Of a DNA stretch of 64,000 nucleotides, positions 7,193 through 14,245 are shown piece by piece (position 1 is the stretch's first letter; every line of letters begins with the position of its first letter). A program made the translations under genes and the position numbers. The DNA comes from Lewinella sp. W8 (GTDB lineage: Bacteria; Bacteroidota; Bacteroidia; Chitinophagales; Saprospiraceae), in assembly GCF_004375085.3 (NCBI RefSeq), contig NZ_SNAQ03000012.1, positions 1-64,000 of the forward strand. Direction: 5' to 3'. The notes beneath the pieces were generated by a model. It saw only the letters and a program-made list of their open reading frames with translations. It did not search any database and was not told where the DNA came from.

Positions 7193-8533
7193 TTAGTGAT
7201 AGAGCGCGAACAATAGGCTGGTAACCAGCATGGCGAGGACGCCCGTCAGGGCCGACCCCAGCGTTTGGAGGCGATAACCGGTTTTTACGTCCATACCCGA
7301 CATCTGAGTGACCACCCAGAAGAAGCTGTCGTTGGCGTGTGAAGCGACCATCGAGCCACAACCGATGGCCGTAACGACCAGGGCCTTATCTACTTCCGTG
7401 ACCATCCCGAGTGAAGGCATGAGCGGCAGCAGGATGCCGGCCGTCGTCACGAGGGCAACGGTCGAAGAACCCTGAGCTAATTTAAGGGCGGAGGCCAGCA
7501 CGAAGGGTAAAAAGATGCCGACGTTGAAGGTCGCCAGGGTTGTCCCCAACTCGCCGGCCAGGCCAGAGTTTTGGAGCATCTTTCCGAAGATGCCGCCAGC
7601 CCCGGTGATGAGAATGATCCCCGCAGCATCCCTGAACGCCTTGCCGATCCAGCCGTTGGCGGAGACCATCGTCTTTTCCAGTTTTTCGGGGAGCAGCAGG
7701 CAGAGGAAAAATCCGATCAGGAGCGCGATCACGGGGGAGCCGACGAAATTAATGAAGGTGACCAGTCCGTTGGGCTCGAGATCCCGGTAGAGAATATTGA
7801 CCACGGAACGGGCGATGATCAACACGATGGGAATTAGAATGGGAAAGGAAGCTTTGGCGGCACTGGGTGGGTTCAGGGAGGGAATCTCCCTTTCTTCGAC
7901 CTGGCTTTTGAAACCTTCGGCGGGATCAATGTACGTCCTTGCCGCGTAGTATCGGGCAAAGAGGAGTCCGCCGATCAACGCCGCCACCGAGACGATGAAA
8001 CCGAACTGGATGACCAGTCCCAGGTCGGCCCCCAGCGTACCCGCCGCGGCAATGGGCCCGGGCGTCGGTGGGATGAGGTTATGGGTTACCGTCAGGCCCA
8101 GGGAAAGGGCAATGGCCGTTCCGGCCAGGGACAAGCCGGCCTTTTTGGTGAGGTTGCGGTTGAGGGAACTCAGGAGGATGAAGCCGCTGTCGCTGAAAAC
8201 CGGAATGGAAATAATCCAGCCCACGATGCCCATAGCCGAAGTAACGTTCTTCTCGCCGACCATTTTCAGGACACGCTGGGCCAGGGCCATCGCGCCGCCG
8301 GTATTCTCCAGGAAAGCACCGATCACGACCCCGAGGATGATGATGAGACCGATCTTGCCCAGCGTCCCGCCAAAACCGTCCTGAATGGACGTAATGATCG
8401 CTTCTCCGGACATACCGGCCACCAGTCCAAAAACGATGCTTACGATCAGCAGGGAGAGAAAGGGGTGTAATTGTAACCGGGTGATGAGTACCACCAGGGC
8501 CACAACACTCAGGAGTAAGAGAAGGACGGTCAT
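7193..8533 (-). CDS. GntP-family sugar-acid:proton symporter
   Basis: A polytopic inner-membrane protein with 12 or more hydrophobic stretches and GntP-family phrases (MTVLLLLLSVVALVVLITRL at the N-terminus; VTHNLIPPTPGPIAAAGTLG, with the family's PPTPGP; GCGSMVASHANDSFFWVV in the C-terminal part). The family imports gluconate and related sugar acids with protons. The open frame reaches 8644, but that start would overlap the dehydratase gene; the ATG at 8533 matches the normal N-terminus and leaves 49 bases to the upstream stop. Context points to a pentonate or similar sugar acid as substrate. The length (446 residues) is normal for the family. Confidence 0.9.
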   Translation of the reverse strand: MTVLLLLLSVVALVVLITRLQLHPFLSLLIVSIVFGLVAGMSGEAIITSIQDGFGGTLGKIGLIIILGVVIGAFLENTGGAMALAQRVLKMVGEKNVTSAMGIVGWIISIPVFSDSGFILLSSLNRNLTKKAGLSLAGTAIALSLGLTVTHNLIPPTPGPIAAAGTLGADLGLVIQFGFIVSVAALIGGLLFARYYAARTYIDPAEGFKSQVEEREIPSLNPPSAAKASFPILIPIVLIIARSVVNILYRDLEPNGLVTFINFVGSPVIALLIGFFLCLLLPEKLEKTMVSANGWIGKAFRDAAGIILITGAGGIFGKMLQNSGLAGELGTTLATFNVGIFLPFVLASALKLAQGSSTVALVTTAGILLPLMPSLGMVTEVDKALVVTAIGCGSMVASHANDSFFWVVTQMSGMDVKTGYRLQTLGSALTGVLAMLVTSLLFALYH

Positions 8534-8582
8534 GATGCTTGATTTCGGCGAGGGGAGAGGTTTAGATAGCTGGAGGCGATGA

Positions 8583-10301
8583 TTAGTGGAGGTCGCGGGA
8601 AACTTCCGCTCCGGAGCCTCCCTTGAGGAAATCGAGGTCGGCACCCCGGTCGGCCTGCTCTACGTGGTCGATGTACATTTTGACGTATCCCCGGGTCGCC
8701 CGGGGAGCGGGCGGCGTCCAGGCGGCTTTACGGCGGGTCAGTTCTGCCTCGGAAATGTCCAGGTGCAACCGTCGTGCGGGTACGTCCAATTCGATGATAT
8801 CTCCGTTCTGGACCATCGCGAGGGTGCCGCCTACCGCCGACTCGGGGGACACGTGCAGCACCACCGTACCGGCGGCCGTGCCGCTCATGCGCCCGTCGGA
8901 AATCCTGACCAGATCGCGAATTCCCTTCCTCAATAGCTTTTCGGGTAAATCCACATTACCTACTTCGGGCATTCCGGGGTATCCGACGGGACCGACACCC
9001 TTGAGGACGAGGACACTATTTTCGTCAACCTCCAATTCCGGGGCGTCAATGCGGGAGTGATAGTCTTCGATGCTTTCAAAGACGACTGCCTTGCCGCGGT
9101 GCTGCAGAAGCGCCGGGGTGGCCGCACTGGGTTTGATGATCGCGCCGTTTTCGCAGAGATTTCCCTTCAGGACGACGATACCGGCCTTCTCCTGCAGTGG
9201 GGTAGCGAAAGGGGTAATTACTTCCTCGTTGTAGCACTGGGCCTTGCCGCTGTTGTCTCCGATGGAACTGCCGTTTACCGTGAGGGCGTCGTTGTGGAGG
9301 ACGGGCGCAAGTTCCTTGATGACGACCGGTAGACCTCCCGCGTAGTAAAATTCTTCCATCAGGTACTTACCCGAAGGCTTCAGGTTAACCAACAGGGGGA
9401 TTTGGCTACCCAGGGTATCAAAGGCCTCGAGATTGAGATCGAGGCCGATGCGGTGCGCGATGGCCGTCAGGTGAATCACGAAATTTGTTGACCCTCCGAT
9501 GGCGGCGTTGACTTTGATCGCATTTTCAAAAGCTTCGCGGGTAAGGATTTTTGAGAGCTTCAGGTCTTCCCGGACCATCTCAACGATTCGCCGTCCGGAT
9601 AGCTGGGCCATGACCTTTTTCCGGGAGTCCACTGCCGGAATCGCGGCGGCTCCAGGAAGGGTCAGGCCGAGGGCTTCGACCATGCAGGCCATCGTAGAGG
9701 CCGTCCCCATGGTCATGCAGTGGCCGGCACTACGGGCGACGCCGATCTCTACTTCCCGGATGTCCTCTTCCGTGTAATTCTCTACGGTTTGCATTTCCTT
9801 ATGCAACCAGTTGAAAGAACCGGAGCCAAGGCATTCTCCGCGGAAGCGGCCGTTGAGCATCGGGCCACCGGGCACGACGATGGTCGGTAAATCCACGCTA
9901 CAGGCCCCCATGAGGGTGGAGGGCGTCGTTTTATCGCAACCGGTCAGCAGGACAATTCCGTCCAGGGGATTGGCGCGGATACTTTCTTCGGTATCCATCG
10001 CCGCCAGGTTGCGGAAGAGCATGGTGGTGGGCTTCATGATGGTTTCCCCCAGGGAAGTAACGGGGAACTCCAGCGGGAAACCTCCCGCTTCGATCACGCC
10101 CCGTTTGACGATTTCGGCGAAGTCCCGTAAATGTCCGTTGCAGGGAGTTAGTTCTGACCAGGTATTGCATATCCCAATTACCGGCCGGCCACTGAAGTAG
10201 TCGTTGGGATATCCCTGATTGCGGAGCCAGGAGCGATGCACGAAACCCATCTTGTCATTCTTTCCGAACCATTCGTAACTTCTCAACTTTTTATCGCTCA
10301 T
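8583..10301 (-). CDS. IlvD/Edd-family sugar-acid dehydratase (probable pentonate dehydratase)
   Basis: A 572-residue Fe-S dehydratase that removes water from an aldonic acid to give the 2-keto-3-deoxy acid. Cluster/metal cysteines are visible at C54 (ELTPCNGHL), C122 (LLTGCDKTTP) and C195 (SAGHCMTMG); GRMSGTAAGTVVLH near the C-terminal half is the usual IlvD/Edd signature. The N-terminal phrase RSYEWFGKNDKMGFVHRSW is that of the arabonate/xylonate/galactonate dehydratase branch, not of biosynthetic IlvD. It is the first gene of the minus-strand operon (dehydratase, symporter, FAH protein, aldehyde dehydrogenase), so it would start the route. Which pentonate it prefers cannot be read from sequence. 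Confidence 0.9.
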   Translation of the reverse strand: MSDKKLRSYEWFGKNDKMGFVHRSWLRNQGYPNDYFSGRPVIGICNTWSELTPCNGHLRDFAEIVKRGVIEAGGFPLEFPVTSLGETIMKPTTMLFRNLAAMDTEESIRANPLDGIVLLTGCDKTTPSTLMGACSVDLPTIVVPGGPMLNGRFRGECLGSGSFNWLHKEMQTVENYTEEDIREVEIGVARSAGHCMTMGTASTMACMVEALGLTLPGAAAIPAVDSRKKVMAQLSGRRIVEMVREDLKLSKILTREAFENAIKVNAAIGGSTNFVIHLTAIAHRIGLDLNLEAFDTLGSQIPLLVNLKPSGKYLMEEFYYAGGLPVVIKELAPVLHNDALTVNGSSIGDNSGKAQCYNEEVITPFATPLQEKAGIVVLKGNLCENGAIIKPSAATPALLQHRGKAVVFESIEDYHSRIDAPELEVDENSVLVLKGVGPVGYPGMPEVGNVDLPEKLLRKGIRDLVRISDGRMSGTAAGTVVLHVSPESAVGGTLAMVQNGDIIELDVPARRLHLDISEAELTRRKAAWTPPAPRATRGYVKMYIDHVEQADRGADLDFLKGGSGAEVSRDLH

Positions 10302-10646
10302 GTATTCAATAGTTTTCGGCTAGCGGTAATCTTTAGGCTGGGACTTTCGAAATCGGCTGAATTGATGAGGGCGCAAATCCATCCAGATCGCGCGTTTGGA
10401 TCATCGTGCTGCGTCCTGAAAGGAATTCCGCGCCGTTCAGCAGGGGAAAGCCCGCCATAAGGACGATGATTTTAGTGCGCCATCATTAATGGGGTTTCAA
10501 AGGTTTGGTGGGGAATACATCGGGTTTTACGAAACTGCACCAAAGGCTGGGTAAGGGGCGGGCTTGTGTAGGATAACCACAGCACCTACTTTTAGGTAAG
10601 GCCTTGACCAAGCCAGGGCTAATCAATTCGCACCCAATTGCTATTC
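10302..10646. other. 345-base divergent intergenic region
   Basis: Lies between the minus-strand sugar-acid operon and a plus-strand lipoprotein gene and must hold both promoters. No clear operator palindrome or RNA element was found, and no regulator gene sits beside the operon. Confidence 0.4.
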
Positions 10647-11276
10647 ATGAAATCAGCTTTCTTCCCGTTCATCATCTTTTCGCTGTTGGTTTCCTGCGGC
10701 GCTAATCAATCCGAAAACAGTTCTTCTGATGAGGTTGCCCCTCCGCAGGAGGAAGTCCAGGCGGTACCCGTGGCCGAGGAACCGTCACCCAACCAATCGG
10801 TGGAGGCATCCACGCCAAAAAATAATTGTGGGGATAGTGAACTACTGGTGTACGTGAAGGATGCCGATACTTCCGGAACGAACGTCCGAAAAAATCCCGG
10901 CGGCGCGGTGATTCTTACCCTGAAAGGAGAAGACGAGGGGGGTGAGTACATGATGGAGATCACGGAGGTCCGGGATGGTTGGTATAAGGTCAAGAACCCC
11001 ATCGGTGGCATTGAGGAGGACGTGGACATACCCGGAGGGATCGGTTGGATCCACGGCTCGGTCATCGCGGTGGACTCCAGAAATTACGGGGGACAGACTT
11101 TAGAACTCCGGGATGCGCCCGAGGGGCGCGAGGTCGTTGGCCTGATCAAGGAGGAAGTCGGGGGCATCAGAATCAAGGATCTCTGCGGAGCGTGGGTAAA
11201 GGTAGATTACCGGGGTACCGTCGGTTGGATTGAATCCGAATGGTTGTGTGGTATTCCGTGGACGAATTGTTCGTAG
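10647..11276 (+). CDS. SH3-domain lipoprotein
   Basis: The start at 10647 gives MKSAFFPFIIFSLLVSCGAN, a lipoprotein signal with lipobox LVSC (Cys at about 17). After a low-complexity acidic linker (residues 20-55) come two bacterial SH3-like units: one with GTNVRKNPGGAVILTLKG...GWYKVKN...GWIHGSVI and one with LELRDAPEGREVVGLIKE...GAWVKVDYRGTVGWIESEWL. Such SH3b lipoproteins sit in the envelope facing the periplasm or surface and are thought to bind peptides or glycans. It resembles in plan, not closely in sequence, the lipoproteins at 33927 and 47501. Ligand unknown. Confidence 0.8.
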   Translation: MKSAFFPFIIFSLLVSCGANQSENSSSDEVAPPQEEVQAVPVAEEPSPNQSVEASTPKNNCGDSELLVYVKDADTSGTNVRKNPGGAVILTLKGEDEGGEYMMEITEVRDGWYKVKNPIGGIEEDVDIPGGIGWIHGSVIAVDSRNYGGQTLELRDAPEGREVVGLIKEEVGGIRIKDLCGAWVKVDYRGTVGWIESEWLCGIPWTNCS

Positions 11277-11430
11277 ACGAGAGACCCTGCCTCAGTCCGC
11301 TGATTCCCTTTGCTCCGAATACCCATCGCAAAATCTCGTATCTCAAGGTAACGAGGACGTGGTGTGCTGGCATTAAACAGTAGACGCTTTCCGTGGCGTC
11401 CCTGACCTTACCCGTAAATACCCATTCATC

Positions 11431-12324
11431 GTGAAACATCTCGTTCTACTGCCGATTGCCTTTCTCCTGACCGCGACCTCTCTTCTGGCGCAATTAAGGG
11501 GACACGTCAACTACGAAACCCTGGGCGTTTCGTTTGATATTCCACCGGGATGGTTCGGTCAGGAAGGCGAAGACATGGTGATCCTGGGTTCCAATACCGT
11601 CCCGGGACTCGTCATCCTGACCACCCATAGCTCGTCCAGGGAGGAATTGATCCAGGAAGCCAGAGCGGGCATTGCCGACCAGAACGGAACCAACATGCAG
11701 CTTGGCGGTGAGTTAAAGATGCTCGGCGATCACGCCGTTGGAGGGATGTTCACCGGGACCATGGAGCATCAGGCGGCCAAAGGATACATCATCGGCATGG
11801 CTAATCCTCAGGAAGGAGGGATTGGCGTGACCATTATTTCCGCTTCCACTCAGGAAGCCTTTAGTCAGGCCAATATTGAGGTGGCGGACCAGTTGTACCA
11901 GTCCTTTACCTTCAAGAAAATTGATAAACGCAAGGAAATCGATGAATGGACCGAGTGGTTGAGTAACGTCCGGCTAACCTACATGGATAGTTACTATTCA
12001 CCCAATGCAACCGACGGCGGCATCAGCGGTGGGTACAGCCGGGAACAGCGCATTGATTTGTGTGGTGCCGGCTATTTCAAACAAAGTGGGCGAGACGATA
12101 TGACCATCACCGGCGATGGCGTTTCGGGATACAGCAGCGGAAATCAAGCGGGACAGGGAACCTGGAAAATTATGGCTGCTGGTACCCAATTGATGTTGGT
12201 CCTCAAATACCACAACGGGGAGGAAGCCAGCTACGGTCTGGAATACAAGGACGAAAAACTGTATTTGGACGGTACCCGCTACTTTCGAACCAGGAACGGA
12301 GAGTATGCTCCTGATTGTCCATAG
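11431..12324 (+). CDS. Secreted protein with lipocalin-like C-terminal part
   Basis: A GTG start at 11431 gives a signal peptide (MKHLVLLPIAFLLTATSLLAQ). Residues 25-160 resemble a PsbP-like fold seen in many Bacteroidota secreted proteins (YETLGVSFDIPPGWFGQEGE at its start). The C-terminal 130 residues (TYMDSYYSPN, RIDLCGAGYFKQSG, GQGTWKIMAAGTQLMLVLKY, LDGTRYFRTRNG) have the pattern of a small beta-barrel of lipocalin type. No catalytic motif is apparent. The function is unknown. It is 154 bases after the SH3 lipoprotein on the same strand. Confidence 0.7.
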   Translation: MKHLVLLPIAFLLTATSLLAQLRGHVNYETLGVSFDIPPGWFGQEGEDMVILGSNTVPGLVILTTHSSSREELIQEARAGIADQNGTNMQLGGELKMLGDHAVGGMFTGTMEHQAAKGYIIGMANPQEGGIGVTIISASTQEAFSQANIEVADQLYQSFTFKKIDKRKEIDEWTEWLSNVRLTYMDSYYSPNATDGGISGGYSREQRIDLCGAGYFKQSGRDDMTITGDGVSGYSSGNQAGQGTWKIMAAGTQLMLVLKYHNGEEASYGLEYKDEKLYLDGTRYFRTRNGEYAPDCP

Positions 12325-12392
12325 TCCCTGGATTCAAGAATAATTCTATCCCATTCACGATCACCCGAAGTTTTGTACCTTGCTCACGTACT

Positions 12393-12409
12393 GCCCGCCC
12401 GCGGCGGGC
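12393..12409 (+). other. GC-rich hairpin upstream of the carbonic anhydrase gene
   Basis: A perfect 7-bp stem (GCCCGCC / GGCGGGC) with a three-base loop, about 150 bases before the start codon. There is no T-tract, so it is not an obvious terminator. It may be part of the mRNA leader. Confidence 0.35.
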
Positions 12410-12558
12410 GTTAGCACTATACCGTAAGCGGCCCTTTTAGCCCTGAAGGGAAGGTAGCATTGGAACTGGTGTCCAATGCGTTTTACGAAGGCGGCCGGAA
12501 CTACTCTGCGGAGTGGGGAAGGCCCGGTAAGTTTTATTATTCAATCAGTCAAGACAAC

Positions 12559-13272
12559 ATGTTACAAAGAAAATTCGACGAAGTCGTCAAGCATCACTTC
12601 CCCAATTCCATGGACGCCAAGGATACTTCCATCCACTACCTGGGGAAGATGCAACTGGAACATAAAATCGATATCTCGAAGGTCCTTATGGCCACTTCGG
12701 TGTGCTCGGACGACATCAACGTCCCCTCCACTACCTTCTTCAACGTCCTGTTCGGTCCCTTCATCATGGGCGGACTGGGCGGAATCCCTTTTTCTGGTCA
12801 GACCGGGATGACGGCCTTCGCTCACCATATCCCGGACGGCGGCAGTGCCTTCATCTTTTACGGTCCCCACATTGGCATCACGCTGGACGGCGAACTGGGT
12901 AAGATGTACCGTCCGCGCCAGGAAGAAACCGGTAACTCCTGTGGTGCCCTGATGCTGGCCCTCAGTCGCTTCCATGACTCTAGCTATACCCCCGTCCTGA
13001 ACGAAGACGACTACCAGCAGATGCGGTTAGAGACGAGCCTACTGCCCTACAAGGAAGAAATTCTGAAGAGCGATAACCCCCAAAAGGCGATCACGGAGGC
13101 CACCTTCGAGGTCATCGATAAGAAGGTCCACGAATACGTCAAGACCTGTAAGGATGAATTCCACGTGGATACGGTGACCCTGCTGGGCGGCATTATCATC
13201 AATACGGACTACGGACTGGACGATTACTTCGACGCCAGAAACTTCGAAGTCATTGACCTGAAAAAATTATAG
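12559..13272 (+). CDS. LCIB/C-type beta-carbonic-anhydrase family protein
   Basis: The chosen start (12559, MLQRKFDEVVKHHF) fits the family; the frame is open to 12460. The 237-residue protein carries the signature of the Chlamydomonas LCIB family: zinc-ligand Cys and acidic residue in ATSVCSDDIN (C49, D51/D52), the core IPFSGQTGMTAFAHHIPDGG with His (H89/H90), FYGPHIGI, and the second Cys in GNSCGALM (C128). Proteins of this family are zinc enzymes with a beta-carbonic-anhydrase fold that interconvert CO2 and bicarbonate, and bacterial members exist. It has no signal peptide and should be cytoplasmic. It is a single-gene unit ending in a strong terminator. Confidence 0.85.
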   Translation: MLQRKFDEVVKHHFPNSMDAKDTSIHYLGKMQLEHKIDISKVLMATSVCSDDINVPSTTFFNVLFGPFIMGGLGGIPFSGQTGMTAFAHHIPDGGSAFIFYGPHIGITLDGELGKMYRPRQEETGNSCGALMLALSRFHDSSYTPVLNEDDYQQMRLETSLLPYKEEILKSDNPQKAITEATFEVIDKKVHEYVKTCKDEFHVDTVTLLGGIIINTDYGLDDYFDARNFEVIDLKKL

Positions 13273-13327
13273 GAACAAACCACTTCCTAGGAATCCAAAG
13301 CCGTCCACTTTGCTGGACGAGCTACCG

Positions 13328-13360
13328 CAGGCAGCCCCACCGGGGCTGCCTGTTTGTTTT
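13328..13360 (+). terminator. Rho-independent terminator after the carbonic anhydrase gene
   Basis: An 11-base GC-rich stem (13328-13338, CAGGCAGCCCC, pairing with GGGGCTGCCTG from 13342) with a three-base loop, followed by a T-rich run (TTTGTTTT) at 13352-13360. The opposite-strand gene ends shortly after at 13395. Confidence 0.85.
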
Positions 13361-13394
13361 CGGGTTCTATCGTTGCGAAAAGGGAAAGCAATGA

Positions 13395-13883
13395 TTACTG
13401 GGTCAAGGGCACACCCTTCGTTGTTTCACCCGTGAGGGCTGTCAGGGAAAGCACCAGGAACAGCAGCGACAGTATTTCGAAGGCAACTCTTCCCCAATGC
13501 CATTTCCCCCAGCGGATCAACTCTTCCCGCAATTCTACTTCGGTGAGCGTGGCCGCATAAAAAAGTTCATTGGTTCCCCGGAAGTAGACATAAAAAGAAA
13601 CAATGACGAGTAGCGCAAAAAAGGAAGACAATAGGGAATACTTCAGCGCAGTAGGAAATCTTCGTGCGGCATAAACGGAAACGGCCACCGGCATCAATAC
13701 CGCCATTACGGTCAGTATCGTATAGAACTGACCGATTCCGGGACCAAATTGTCGGTAGTAAGCATGGAAATCATTCGCTGATAAAGATTTCCAATACGTA
13801 ACCAGCAGGACACCCTCCGTGATCTGACTGCCGAGGAAGATGGAATAAACAGTAAGGGAAGAATAGAGTAGGAAATGTTTCAT
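13395..13883 (-). CDS. DUF1772-like four-helix membrane protein
   Basis: A 162-residue protein with four predicted membrane spans (about 5-25, 55-75, 83-103, 137-155). The layout, with EGVLLVTYWKSLSANDFHAYY, then FGPGIGQFYTILTVMAV, and WGKWHWGRVAFEILSLLFLV near the end, is like DUF1772/anthrone-oxygenase-like small membrane proteins. The biochemical role of bacterial members is mostly unknown. It converges on the carbonic anhydrase gene and stands alone. Confidence 0.65.
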   Translation of the reverse strand: MKHFLLYSSLTVYSIFLGSQITEGVLLVTYWKSLSANDFHAYYRQFGPGIGQFYTILTVMAVLMPVAVSVYAARRFPTALKYSLLSSFFALLVIVSFYVYFRGTNELFYAATLTEVELREELIRWGKWHWGRVAFEILSLLFLVLSLTALTGETTKGVPLTQ

Positions 13884-14245
13884 CTAGGTGGACGGGTAGT
13901 GATTAAGTGGCCGTTGCGACTGATGAGAACGAATGTCTGGTCTCACTGCAATACTATTGGCCGAATCTAATGTACGCTTTGAAAAATTTCATTTTCGGTT
14001 ATAGCAGTAAATGGCAGAAGATGCTTTCGGCGAATTGAAAATATCCCGCAGATTAGGTCTGGCCACTACGGATACTGGTTATTCCCAGTTTGACCGTTAG
14101 TGCTTTAGTCACCCCATCGCATTGAAATAAGGACTATATTTGGTTGAGAACCCTTGGTTTTGCTTGCTGGTAGAGCTTTGTTGATCTTGTCCCAAGTGAC
14201 CCATGCTTCCGGTCTCCCCGTTTTGCGGGCAGAAATTGATTTTTC
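13884..14245. other. 362-base intergenic region upstream of the calpain-effector gene
   Basis: It contains a good Bacteroidota -7 element (TATATTTG, 14135-14142) about 104 bases before the start at 14246. No coding frame or terminator is apparent. Confidence 0.4.
14135..14142 (+). promoter_or_regulatory. Putative Bacteroidota -7 promoter element
   Basis: TATATTTG matches the TAnnTTTG consensus used by the Bacteroidota primary sigma factor. A matching -33 TTTG at the right spacing was not found, so confidence is limited. Confidence 0.35.

Noticed and set aside
12460-12558. Longer start for the carbonic anhydrase gene
   Set aside because: The 33 extra residues have no family counterpart; the ATG at 12559 gives the expected N-terminus.
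14093-14101. A single LytTR-like half-site (ACCGTTAGT) upstream of the calpain-effector gene
   Set aside because: No second half-site at 21-22 bases on either side, so a chance match is likely.
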